This document shows, one piece after another, positions 25,156 to 32,679 of a stretch of DNA of 32,679 bases. Under the pieces are notes generated by a model, which ran no database searches, was not told the origin of the DNA, and saw nothing but the letters and a program-made list of their open reading frames with translations. Source of the stretch: Planctomycetota bacterium (GTDB lineage: Bacteria > Planctomycetota > Phycisphaerae > WQYP01); contig JAJZJL010000047.1 in NCBI GenBank assembly GCA_021810145.1, positions 1 through 32,679 of the forward strand. Reading direction: 5' to 3'. The number at the start of each line of letters is the position of its first letter. Position 1 is the stretch's first letter. Made by a program: the position numbers and the translations under genes.

Positions 25156-25736
25156 CGGCGGCCTCCTCGGGATTGCGCCGGCGATTTGCGGCGGCCGCGG
25201 GAACGGTTCGGAGAATGGGTGAAAGTGGAGGCACGGGAAACGGTATCTGTGGCGGCAAGCGGGGTGGTGTGGTAAACCGCGGGCAACCCCATCTGCTGAA
25301 GAATGGCATCTTCCCTTTTGTGCATGATCTGCGCCTGGCGCGCCGTCCGATCATCGTAGCCGACGCAATGCAGCAGGCTATGAATGGCGTAAAGCAGTAT
25401 TTCAAGCTTCGGCATTTGATGAGCGCGAATCGACGCCTGCCGCCGCGCTTCATCCACACAGATAATGGTTTCAAGGTCCAACGGGGCGCCTTTTACATCG
25501 GTTGGGGTGTAATCGAATGTCAGCACATCGGTGGTGGTGGCAAGATCCATCGTCTGCTGATGATATTGGATCATTCGTTGGTCATCCACCAGATGAATAA
25601 CCCAGTTGCCGGTTGTCACGTTCATTAACCGGGCCGCGGTCCGCGCCTGCTTATGGATCCATTTGCGCATCGGGGCCGGCACGGCGAGTTTGATGCGGCG
25701 GCTGGCGGGTGGCAGTATCTCTAAGTCCATGCTCAT
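25152..25736 (-). CDS. ybeY: Endoribonuclease YbeY (rRNA maturation factor)
   Basis: A 194-residue YbeY protein that takes part in 16S rRNA 3'-end maturation and ribosome quality control. Conserved parts are TTTDVLTFDY (68-76) and CVDEARRQA. The metal site normally reads HGxLHLxGYDH; here it is IHSLLHCVGYDD, with His119 and His123 present but Asp129 where the third histidine is usual. A basic tail (about 165-194, serine- and arginine-rich) extends beyond the family core of about 150 residues. AAGGA lies six bases before the ATG at 25736. It follows pgpH by nine bases and overlaps the CNNM gene, an arrangement seen widely in bacteria. Confidence 0.9.
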   Translation of the reverse strand: MSMDLEILPPASRRIKLAVPAPMRKWIHKQARTAARLMNVTTGNWVIHLVDDQRMIQYHQQTMDLATTTDVLTFDYTPTDVKGAPLDLETIICVDEARRQASIRAHQMPKLEILLYAIHSLLHCVGYDDRTARQAQIMHKREDAILQQMGLPAVYHTTPLAATDTVSRASTFTHSPNRSRGRRKSPAQSRGGRR

Positions 25737-25745
25737 TTCGATTCC

Positions 25746-28055
25746 TTACGCCGGGCGCGAAACAGGGACAGCCTTGGGGTAGGGCATGCGGCCATGATAC
25801 GCTCCTACCAGGGTACGAACCAGCGATTGTTCAATGATGGTGAGCTCCGAAAGCGTCAGATTGCTGTGGTCAAATTGACCATCCATCAACCGCTTGTTAA
25901 TCATCTGGTGCACCGCGCCCTCGATTTTCGCGGCGGTAGGCTCCGGCATGGAGCGGATCATTCCTTCCGATCCGTCGCAGATCATGAGTATGGCGGTCTC
26001 TTTTGATCGCGGCTTGGGGCCCGGATAACGAAACTCCGTATCATTAACCTGCGAGGCCAGGCCCCCGGTGAGGGTTTCACGGGCCTGCTTTTCGCGCGCG
26101 GCATGGAGAAAATATTCCACAACGGTGGTGCCATGGTGCTCGGCAATAAAATCCCGCACCGCCAGCGGCAGCCGGTATTCGCGGGCCAGTTCCAGGCCAT
26201 CTTTAACGTGTCCGACGACAATCAGCAGGCTCATCGCGGGAGAAAGCTTTTCGTGCCGGTTCTGCCCCGCATTCATGTTTTCCATAAAATAGCCGGGCTT
26301 GAGAAGTTTGCCGATGTCATGGTAATAGGCTCCCACGCGGCATAATAAACAATTGGCTCCGACTTCACGTGCGGCGGCTTCGGCCATTGAACCCAGTACC
26401 AGCGAATGACTGAATGTGCCGGGGGCCTCCATGGCCAGGCGGCGCAGCAGGGGTTGATTGGTATCAGAAAGTTCCAGCAGGGTCATGGCGGTGGTAATGC
26501 CGAAAACTCTTTCAACCAGCGGCAGCAGGCCCAGCAGGACAAATATCGCGGCAAAAACCGCCGTGCCCGCAAGGATCGCCTGATCAAAAAGAATGGCGCT
26601 TCCAGGCTGGCGTGCGGCATAGAGCCAATCCAACGGCACGGCTTGAGTCAGTGGCGTGCGCGAGAAGCCAAAGCCCAGAACAGCCGCCGCGGCTCCCAGT
26701 GCGCCCAACAGGCCTACGCGGATTAATTGCGTACGGGTGCGGATTTCATTGAGACAAAAAATGAGAATCGCGGAGGTGGCAAACGCAGTGACGAAAAAGG
26801 ATAGATTCTCGCCGGTCACAACCGTTACCAGCAGGCCGTTAAGCGCGGATATGCCCATGGCAAAGCGCTGGTCGTAGGCGATAACTAAAATCAGTGCCGC
26901 CAATAAAATCGGTGCCAGACCCAGCAGATAAATCCATGTGGCAAGTCCTGCCAGCAGGGTGATTTTTGCGGCAACTGCTGACGCCAGCAATAAAATGGCG
27001 GGTGCCAGCGGACGGCGAAATGTTCCCTCCCGGATGCGAAAGCCAATGTAAATGGCCGCAATCATGCCCAATACGCAGGTCAGCAGATACAGGCCCAGCA
27101 GATGTTCCCATAAGGCCAACGGGTTTTGCCGCGCCAGGCGATCTCGCCAGGCACCGTATGCGGCATGCAGGATGTTGCGATCGGATGGGGTGATGATTTT
27201 ACCGGCGTGAACGAGTACTTCGCCTCGATGGAAGATCATTTGCGGCATGGTAATGGCGGCCTGGTTGGCGGCGGCCAATTTGGCCATTGCGGCAGGATCC
27301 AGAATAAACGTCGGTGTTTTCTTGGCGGCGAGAAAGGCAGAAACGGTATTCCATAATGGCTCCGGCAGACATTGTTCCACCATGGGCCGGAACCCTTGAC
27401 CTCGCGTATCAAGTACGCCGATCTGATTAAGTTGTATCCGCTTTTGTTGAACCTTGGTGCCGCTGACGGTACGGACAATAATACTGACGGAAGGCGTTCG
27501 GGCAATAGCCTCCAGTGTTTTCTGGTCAATAACCGGCCACTGCCGGAGTTCGCCGATTAACAGTTTGATCTGTTGTGAATATTGGGGAAACTGATTGTTT
27601 TCAATGATGCTATGCAGATATTTCAGGGCATTGGCGGTCATTTGGGGAAAGCGGGTTCGCAATGGCTCCGGGAGGCCGGCGGGGGATTTAATCGCGGCAA
27701 CGTCATAGGGAAGACTGTTCAGTTCTGTGCCGATAATTTCCAGCAGTTTGCCCTGGTCATTAAGCTTTACTACAGGGGTGGTGTGAATGCGAGCCTGAAG
27801 CCGCAAGGCTTCAAATTTTGCCTGATCGGGCATGCTGAAAGTAACCGGCGATAAAATGGTGGCCGGTGCCTTGGTTCCCAACCAGACCGGTTTGGTATTG
27901 GGAATCAGCTCCAGTATCAGCAGGGCTGCGAAACACAATGTCGCAATGACAATAAATGTCCATTGCTGCGGGGTGATGTTTTTCCAGGCCCACTGGCGTG
28001 GGGAAGCGTCCTCGGAAACAGCCATTCGACGCAGGCTCTTTTTTTCAAACCACAT
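25746..28055 (-). CDS. pgpH: 7TM-HD family cyclic di-AMP phosphodiesterase (PgpH/YqfF type)
   Basis: A 769-residue membrane protein. After a first helix (about 32-50) comes an extracytoplasmic 7TMR-HDED-like domain, then about seven helices (about 310-520), then a cytoplasmic HD domain. The HD metal ligands are visible: His550 in SHSLVLGS, His579-Asp580 in YYHDIGK, His640-His641 in AEHHGTT, and Asp694 in MICDGSEG. The family hydrolyses c-di-AMP to pApA. The ATG at 28055 has no clear ribosome-binding site; Met11 (28025) is an alternative. It heads an operon with ybeY and the CNNM gene. The usual phoH neighbour is absent. Confidence 0.92.
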   Translation of the reverse strand: MWFEKKSLRRMAVSEDASPRQWAWKNITPQQWTFIVIATLCFAALLILELIPNTKPVWLGTKAPATILSPVTFSMPDQAKFEALRLQARIHTTPVVKLNDQGKLLEIIGTELNSLPYDVAAIKSPAGLPEPLRTRFPQMTANALKYLHSIIENNQFPQYSQQIKLLIGELRQWPVIDQKTLEAIARTPSVSIIVRTVSGTKVQQKRIQLNQIGVLDTRGQGFRPMVEQCLPEPLWNTVSAFLAAKKTPTFILDPAAMAKLAAANQAAITMPQMIFHRGEVLVHAGKIITPSDRNILHAAYGAWRDRLARQNPLALWEHLLGLYLLTCVLGMIAAIYIGFRIREGTFRRPLAPAILLLASAVAAKITLLAGLATWIYLLGLAPILLAALILVIAYDQRFAMGISALNGLLVTVVTGENLSFFVTAFATSAILIFCLNEIRTRTQLIRVGLLGALGAAAAVLGFGFSRTPLTQAVPLDWLYAARQPGSAILFDQAILAGTAVFAAIFVLLGLLPLVERVFGITTAMTLLELSDTNQPLLRRLAMEAPGTFSHSLVLGSMAEAAAREVGANCLLCRVGAYYHDIGKLLKPGYFMENMNAGQNRHEKLSPAMSLLIVVGHVKDGLELAREYRLPLAVRDFIAEHHGTTVVEYFLHAAREKQARETLTGGLASQVNDTEFRYPGPKPRSKETAILMICDGSEGMIRSMPEPTAAKIEGAVHQMINKRLMDGQFDHSNLTLSELTIIEQSLVRTLVGAYHGRMPYPKAVPVSRPA

Positions 28056-28289
28056 ATATTTTCGCTGGCGGCCAATGCCGCCGCCTCATGCCCATGTTAT
28101 CGCGCCCCTGAACCCAAATCATCGAGGGTATCAGCAGCGCTGCCGCCAAAATCGGGTGCCATACAAACGCGGCCCCGGCGGCAAACGGCTATTGTATCCG
28201 CAGCGATCAGTGATCTAAAGCTGATCCGGCATGCTGCCGCCTGATAAACGCTTAAAAAAGTCCGATAACCAATAAGGAGCAGCAGGATA

Positions 28290-28601
28290 ATGAAAAAAAC
28301 ATTCTTTAAGTTGATAATTAATTTTTATTTGCGAATTATTTTGTTGCCAAGATCAATAAAAATTGTGCGTTATCCAAGGCTATCCAAGGCTATCAGCGCC
28401 GCTGTTTTAAATCGCGAACATCATGTTTTTGTTGCGGCACCGCAAAGAAAACATAGCCCGGAAACGATGCTGGAACCGCTTTGCGGGGAGGCCGAAGAAT
28501 GGAAATTCCATCATGGCTCGTGCGGCGCGTGCCAAGAGGCCTGCTGCACGATAAAATGCCCCGCTGGAATTGTTGGATTTGCAATGAAAGCGAGTTTTTA
28601 A
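28290..28601 (+). CDS. Possible 103-aa leader ORF upstream of aconitase
   Basis: An ATG at 28290 follows AAGGAGCAGCAGGATA, a good ribosome-binding site. The 103-codon frame ends in TAA at 28599-28601, sharing its last A with the aconitase ATG (TAATG), a coupling junction. The N-terminus is hydrophobic and basic ([20 protein letters not shown]). The C-terminus is cysteine-rich: six cysteines in about 30 residues, including CGACQEACC. No family is recognised. The same DNA can fold into a multibranched RNA (28483-28564), so the open frame may be incidental. It is either a real regulatory peptide or a chance frame in an RNA leader. Confidence 0.3.
   Translation: MKKTFFKLIINFYLRIILLPRSIKIVRYPRLSKAISAAVLNREHHVFVAAPQRKHSPETMLEPLCGEAEEWKFHHGSCGACQEACCTIKCPAGIVGFAMKASF
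28483..28564 (+). promoter_or_regulatory. Candidate structured RNA in the aconitase leader
   Basis: Nested complementary segments make a closed multibranch structure just before the aconitase start. P1 is GCGGGG (28483-28488) with CCCCGC (28559-28564). P2 is AGGCC (28489-28493) with GGCCT (28538-28542), directly stacked on P1 on the 5' side. Inside P2 are two hairpins, ATGG/CCAT (28499-28511) and GGC-CGTG/CGCG-GCC with one T-T mismatch (28515-28533). A 16-base single strand (28543-28558) joins P2 to P1. I know of no named riboswitch with this form. The distance to the ATG at 28601 is 36 bases, suitable for control of translation. Confidence 0.4.
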
Positions 28602-31354
28602 TGTCATCCGGTAGCGGTCATAACCCATTTTCGGCTAAAAGTGTTATTGATACCCCCCTGGGAAAAAAGACAATTTATCGGCTTGATGCCTTGCATAAAT
28701 TGGTGCCGGTGGATCACCTTCCCTACAGCATTAAGGTACTTTTGGAAGCCTGCCTGCGGCATTGCGATGGCCACCTTGTGACAGAAAAAGATGTGGAAGC
28801 GGTGCTGCGCTATGACGCGAAGAAAACCGGCTCGGCGGAAATTCCGTTCATGCCGGGTCGCGTGGTATTACAGGATTTTACCGGTGTGCCGGCGGTGGTG
28901 GATCTCGCCGCCATGCGCGCCGCGATGAAGCGACTGGGCGGTGATCCGAAAAAAGTCAATCCGCTGGTGCCGTGTGATCTGGTCATTGACCATAGCGTGC
29001 AGGTGGATGCCTTTGCCAATGGCATGGCGTTGCAGATTAACAGCGAACTGGAATTCCAGCGCAATCAGGAACGCTATCAGTTTCTGAAATGGGGACAGCA
29101 GGCGTTTGATAATTTCCGTGTGGTGCCCCCGGCTACGGGCATTGTGCATCAGGTGAATCTGGAATATCTGGCCAGGGTGGTATGGGAAAAGGATGGCGTT
29201 TTGTATCCGGATTCGCTGGTCGGAACAGATTCGCATACCACAATGATCAATGGCCTGGGAGTGGTGGGCTGGGGTGTCGGCGGCATTGAGGCGGAAGCGG
29301 TTATGCTGGGGCAGCCGATTTACATGCTGCTGCCGGAAGTCGTGGGCTTCAAACTCACCGGCAAACTGCGCGAGGGATGCACGGCGACGGATCTGGTGCT
29401 GACGGTTACACAGATGCTGCGCGAACATGGCGTGGTGGAAAAATTTGTGGAATTTTATGGTCCGGGTCTGGCGGATATGCCGCTGGCCAACCGGGCCACC
29501 ATTGCCAATATGGCACCGGAATATGGCGCTACCATCGGCTTTTTCCCCATTGATGAGCAGACCTTAACCTACATGCGTTTGTCGAGCCGGGATGAGAATC
29601 TTGTCAGAACGGTTGAGCAATACGCCAAAGCCCAGGGGCTGTGGCGGGACGAAAGTCACAAGATTGTGTACTCCAGTACGCTGGAACTGGATCTCAGTCA
29701 GGTTGAGCCATCACTGGCCGGCCCGAGGCGGCCCCAGGATCGCATCGCGCTGACCGCGATGAAGTCGCAGTGGCGACAGGATTTGTCCGTAACCTACGGA
29801 AAAAATGGAGCAACAAAAGGCTCCAATCTGGAAAGCTGGCAGGATGAAGGCGGAAACCTGGCAACGCTGCGGGCGCCCGCCACGGCTGATGCCGGACTTG
29901 ATGGCGTGCCGGTGGAATATGATGGTCAGGAATTTCGCCTCAAGCACGGTGCCGTGGTAATCGCCGCGATTACCAGTTGCACCAATACCAGTAATCCAAG
30001 CGTGATGGTGGCCGCCGGACTGGTGGCACAAAAGGCGGCGGCACGCGGGTTAACGCGCAAGCCATGGGTGAAAACTTCTCTGGCCCCCGGTTCCAAAGTG
30101 GTCGTGGAATATTTAACGGCGGCCAATCTCATGACGGCGTTGGAATCCTGCGGGTTTTATCTTGTCGGCTTCGGCTGCACAACATGTATTGGAAACTCCG
30201 GGCCGCTGCCGGAACCCATTAGCAAAGCCATTAACGCCCATGATCTGGTGGCGGCGGCGGTGCTTTCCGGCAATCGGAATTTTGAAGGGCGCATCAGCCC
30301 GGATGTGAAAGCCAATTATCTGGCCTCGCCGCCGCTGGTGGTGGCATACGCACTGGCCGGTACGGTGGATATTGATTTGAATAATGAGCCGATCGGCACG
30401 GATAAATCGGGACAGGCGGTCTATTTGCGAGATATCTGGCCGAGCCAGAAGGAAATCGCCGAGGCTGTGGCCAAGTCTGTACTGAGTTCGCAGTTCAAAC
30501 GTGAATACGCCAACGTGTTTGCCGGTTCAGAGGAATGGAAGGCGATAAATACCGGCACCGGAGATCAATTTGAATGGGATCCGAAGAGCACCTACATTCA
30601 GGAACCTCCGTTCTTTGTTGGTATCAAGCCCCAGGTGGAGGCAATTAAACCCATCAAAGCGGCAAGATGCCTCGCCTTTCTGGGAGATTCCATTACCACC
30701 GATCACATCAGCCCGGCGGGATCGATCAAAAAGGCCAGTCCGGCCGGTAAATTCCTCACGGAAAATGGCGTTGAGCCGAATATGTTTAACAGCTATGGAT
30801 CGCGGCGCGGCAACGACCGCATTATGACGCGGGGAACATTTGCCAATATCCGGGTGAAAAATAAGCTGGCACCGGGAACAGAGGGCGGCGTTACCACCGA
30901 TCTGCTGGACGGGCAGGTTAAACCTATCTTTGATGCCAGCACGCATTATAAGCAGACTGGAGTTCCGCTGATTGTGCTGGCGGGCAAAGATTATGGCATG
31001 GGATCCAGCCGGGACTGGGCGGCCAAGGGGACATTTCTGCTTGGCGTGCGGACGGTGATTGCGGAATCGTTTGAGCGCATTCATCGCAGCAACCTCGTGG
31101 GCATGGGCGTGCTGCCGCTGACGTTTAAGAAGGGGCAAACCGCGGCCAGCCTCGGACTGACGGGCCGGGAAACATTTGAAATTCATTTGGCCGATGATCT
31201 GACTCCACGACAGGATGTGAAGGTTACCGCGGTAAAAGAGGACGGCGGAAAAATTGAATTCGTAACCACCTGCCGCATTGATACGCCGGTGGAAGTGGAA
31301 TACTACCGCAACGGCGGTATCCTGCACACCGTGCTGCGGCGCATGGCAAAATAA
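28601..31354 (+). CDS. acnA: Aconitate hydratase (AcnA/IRP type)
   Basis: A 917-residue cytoplasmic TCA-cycle enzyme that isomerises citrate to isocitrate through a 4Fe-4S cluster. The length and domain order match AcnA/IRP1: N-terminal swivel-free core with DHSVQVD and [20 protein letters not shown], cluster cysteines Cys460 ([10 protein letters not shown]), Cys526 and Cys529 ([12 protein letters not shown]), then [22 protein letters not shown] and the C-terminal swivel domain with [13 protein letters not shown] placed the start at 28601 ([14 protein letters not shown]) because family similarity begins right after it; the longer frame from 28481 reads through the structured leader. The ribosome-binding site is weak (AAAGCGAG), consistent with coupling to the upstream frame or RNA control. 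Confidence 0.95.
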   Translation: MSSGSGHNPFSAKSVIDTPLGKKTIYRLDALHKLVPVDHLPYSIKVLLEACLRHCDGHLVTEKDVEAVLRYDAKKTGSAEIPFMPGRVVLQDFTGVPAVVDLAAMRAAMKRLGGDPKKVNPLVPCDLVIDHSVQVDAFANGMALQINSELEFQRNQERYQFLKWGQQAFDNFRVVPPATGIVHQVNLEYLARVVWEKDGVLYPDSLVGTDSHTTMINGLGVVGWGVGGIEAEAVMLGQPIYMLLPEVVGFKLTGKLREGCTATDLVLTVTQMLREHGVVEKFVEFYGPGLADMPLANRATIANMAPEYGATIGFFPIDEQTLTYMRLSSRDENLVRTVEQYAKAQGLWRDESHKIVYSSTLELDLSQVEPSLAGPRRPQDRIALTAMKSQWRQDLSVTYGKNGATKGSNLESWQDEGGNLATLRAPATADAGLDGVPVEYDGQEFRLKHGAVVIAAITSCTNTSNPSVMVAAGLVAQKAAARGLTRKPWVKTSLAPGSKVVVEYLTAANLMTALESCGFYLVGFGCTTCIGNSGPLPEPISKAINAHDLVAAAVLSGNRNFEGRISPDVKANYLASPPLVVAYALAGTVDIDLNNEPIGTDKSGQAVYLRDIWPSQKEIAEAVAKSVLSSQFKREYANVFAGSEEWKAINTGTGDQFEWDPKSTYIQEPPFFVGIKPQVEAIKPIKAARCLAFLGDSITTDHISPAGSIKKASPAGKFLTENGVEPNMFNSYGSRRGNDRIMTRGTFANIRVKNKLAPGTEGGVTTDLLDGQVKPIFDASTHYKQTGVPLIVLAGKDYGMGSSRDWAAKGTFLLGVRTVIAESFERIHRSNLVGMGVLPLTFKKGQTAASLGLTGRETFEIHLADDLTPRQDVKVTAVKEDGGKIEFVTTCRIDTPVEVEYYRNGGILHTVLRRMAK

Positions 31355-31693
31355 CCGGAAATCGCCCGCATGTCCGATCGCGATCGTCGTTATTGCTCAA
31401 CGGATGTTGCAGCATGTGCCGGCATGCCGCGGTACCGTACGGCGCAACCGCGCCGCCGGTACAACAGGCGAATTGGCACAATACACTTGCTGTGCGGTCG
31501 CTGTGGATAAACCGCGCCCAGCGCCAAATTGACGAAACTACGGCCGCTGCGCTGTTGTTGAGCAAATCTTTGTGCGATGGAAATTATACGGTATCATGCT
31601 GCTTGCTTCCCGGTTCTGAAATGGAATGGTTTCAGGCCGTTAATGACCGGGAAAAATAACTTGGATCTTTCCGCGGAAAAGCAGGAGGTTGTT
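31355..31693. other. Gap between aconitase and the beta-propeller gene
   Basis: It contains a 12-base palindrome CGATCGCGATCG (31375-31386), the strong hairpin at 31432-31462 listed separately, and the AGGAGG of the next gene at 31683-31688. No gene is recognisable. Open frames here lack ribosome-binding sites and protein-like composition. Confidence 0.5.
31432..31462 (+). terminator. Stable hairpin after aconitase, possibly 3' end structure
   Basis: GTACCG (31432-31437) and CGGCGC (31440-31445) pair with GCGCCG (31450-31455) and CGGTAC (31457-31462) around an AACC loop, with a small internal loop (TA against C). Twelve base pairs are formed. No T-run follows, so it is not a classic intrinsic terminator. 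It may stabilise the aconitase mRNA 3' end or assist factor-dependent termination. Confidence 0.4.
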
Positions 31694-32533
31694 ATGACCT
31701 TCCAATATGCCCATATCAGGTTTTATCTTTGGCTTAGTTTTGCCGCACTGGCCGCGTTTTTTTACCCATTACAACTGCCTGCGGCGGAGCTTTTTATCGG
31801 CGACAAAAATGCTGTTGCTCAATACACCACATCCGACAAGGTCTTGAACCGCTCGCTTATTTCCGGGTTAAAACTTACCTTTGGTGTTGCTATCTCCAAA
31901 AACGATATTTACGTGGCCAATGAAGATTCCGGTGTGATCGGGAAATACTCCATCACCGGAAAAGCACTTAACGCATCGCTGATTTCCGGCCTGAACGGTC
32001 CAGCCGGAATTGCGATTACCGGAAACCGGATATTTGTTGCCAATTATCGGTCGGATTCGATCGGCGAATATACCACTTCCGGACGCGTTATTAATGCGGC
32101 GCTTATTTCAGGTCTGGCGGGTCCGGAAGGCCTTGCTGTGGTGGGCCGGGATATTTACGTCGTAAATTTTGGTGCCGGCACGGTAGGAAAATACACCCTG
32201 TCCGGCCGCGTAATAAACAGTGCGTTGATTTCAGCATTACCGGGTCCGGAAGGCATTGCCGTAGCGGGAGACAATCTTTTCCTGGCGTGCGACGGTGCCG
32301 GAACCATCGGAAAATATACGCTCTCCGGGCAGGTGGTGAATGCCGCATTCATTTCCGGATTACATGATCCCTTTGGATTGGCAACGTTGGGAGGCCGGCT
32401 GTTTATCGCTGAGCAATGCGCGAAAGGACAGATTCAAGAATACACCACCGCTGGAAAGCTTGTTCACCTAACACTTGTCCGGGGGCTGAATTACCCCGGA
32501 TTTTTGGCGGTAAGCCATATGCATAAGCCATGA
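31694..32533 (+). CDS. Secreted NHL-type beta-propeller of 41-residue repeats
   Basis: A 279-residue protein with a signal peptide (about 1-32, ending in LPAA before ELFIGD). The mature chain is built of six repeats of 41 residues (the last incomplete), each with the pattern Y-T-SG-V-NAALISGL-GPEGIAV-G-IFVAN-GAGTIGK. This NHL/SMP-30-like spacing fits a six-bladed propeller, with the N-terminal AELFIGDKNAVAQ strand probably closing the ring. No catalytic motif, PEP-CTERM tail or anchor is present. I chose the ATG at 31694 because AGGAGG lies five bases upstream and a signal peptide follows; an earlier in-frame ATG at 31577 has neither. Similar proteins are often extracellular binding or scaffold proteins; the ligand is unknown. 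Confidence 0.8.
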   Translation: MTFQYAHIRFYLWLSFAALAAFFYPLQLPAAELFIGDKNAVAQYTTSDKVLNRSLISGLKLTFGVAISKNDIYVANEDSGVIGKYSITGKALNASLISGLNGPAGIAITGNRIFVANYRSDSIGEYTTSGRVINAALISGLAGPEGLAVVGRDIYVVNFGAGTVGKYTLSGRVINSALISALPGPEGIAVAGDNLFLACDGAGTIGKYTLSGQVVNAAFISGLHDPFGLATLGGRLFIAEQCAKGQIQEYTTAGKLVHLTLVRGLNYPGFLAVSHMHKP

Positions 32534-32581
32534 TCAATCAGAAAACGAAATCCCCCTCAAGTCGCGACGGATGCGAAAATA

Positions 32582-32655
32582 TGGGCCTGAATGGATTCGA
32601 ACCATTGACCTCGTCATTATCAGTGACGCGCTCTAACCAACTGAGCTACAAGCCC
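32582..32655 (-). tRNA. tRNA-Ile (GAT anticodon)
   Basis: Read on the minus strand, the cloverleaf is complete: acceptor GGGCTTG with CAGGCCC, D stem GCTC/GAGC, anticodon stem CGTCA/TGACG with loop CTGATAA (anticodon GAT), variable loop AGGTC, and T arm AATGG-TTCGAAT-CCATT. The discriminator base is A. The 3' CCA is not encoded and must be added after transcription. No rRNA gene is seen in the window, so this is not shown to be the spacer tRNA of an rRNA operon. Confidence 0.97.
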
Positions 32656-32679
32656 GAACAACCGGGGTGTTCCGGCCAC

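Noticed and set aside
28481..28600. A 40-residue N-terminal extension of aconitase
   Set aside because: The extension has no family similarity, overlaps the predicted RNA fold, and begins without a ribosome-binding site.
1..32679. CRISPR arrays, insertion sequences, integrases and phage genes
   Set aside because: No regularly spaced repeats, transposase or integrase motifs were found on either strand.

Overview
The window looks like a chromosomal stretch from a Gram-negative bacterium of the PVC group, most likely Planctomycetota (perhaps Phycisphaerae). This is an inference from gene content. The markers are paired DUF1573 and MauE/thioredoxin genes, a very large AsmA-like protein, futalosine-route menaquinone synthesis (MqnC), a PgpH-YbeY-CNNM operon, a BatA-type membrane protein and an IRP-type aconitase. 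GC content is moderate, and many genes are joined by 4-base start/stop overlaps.

Layout. 1-84: the tail of an unrecognised gene. About 235-640: a decayed DUF4143-type ATPase with a perfect 15-bp palindrome upstream. 693-2813 (minus): bcp peroxiredoxin and mqnC. 2970-7531 (plus): a possible 42-aa ORF coupled to a 1478-aa AsmA-like protein. 7659-9954: a divergent pair, a BatA-like membrane protein and a membrane-anchored protein with a SPOR-like tail. 10035-12919: a two-gene glycosylation operon (GT2 plus an ArnT/PMT-like GT-C enzyme).

12920-20159 is the accessory and most unusual part. It starts with a decayed gene copy, then a promoter whose -35/-10 spacer contains ten consecutive G, a leader with four hairpins in a row, a 3'-truncated gene and a strong intrinsic terminator. 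Directly after the terminator comes an operon of two successive versions of one three-gene cassette: exported LolA-like protein, DUF1573 protein, MauE-type redox membrane protein. The second cassette is complete and its MauE is fused to a CGEC thioredoxin-like domain. The first has lost most of its MauE gene, which now runs in frame into the signal peptide of the next gene. A 30-bp identical block links the two MauE copies.

20328-28055 (minus) holds housekeeping operons: gdhA-MFS-purN (each junction a 4-base overlap) and pgpH-ybeY-CNNM (c-di-AMP turnover, rRNA maturation, CBS-domain membrane protein). 28290-31354 (plus) is aconitase with a long, potentially structured and potentially translated leader. 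31694-32533 is a secreted beta-propeller of six 41-residue repeats. The window ends with tRNA-Ile(GAT) on the minus strand.

The best candidate for an undescribed system is the duplicated LolA-like/DUF1573/MauE-Trx cassette with its homopolymer-bearing promoter and terminator-gated entry. A periplasmic thiol or cofactor-handling role is my inference. Nothing in the sequence fixes the substrate.
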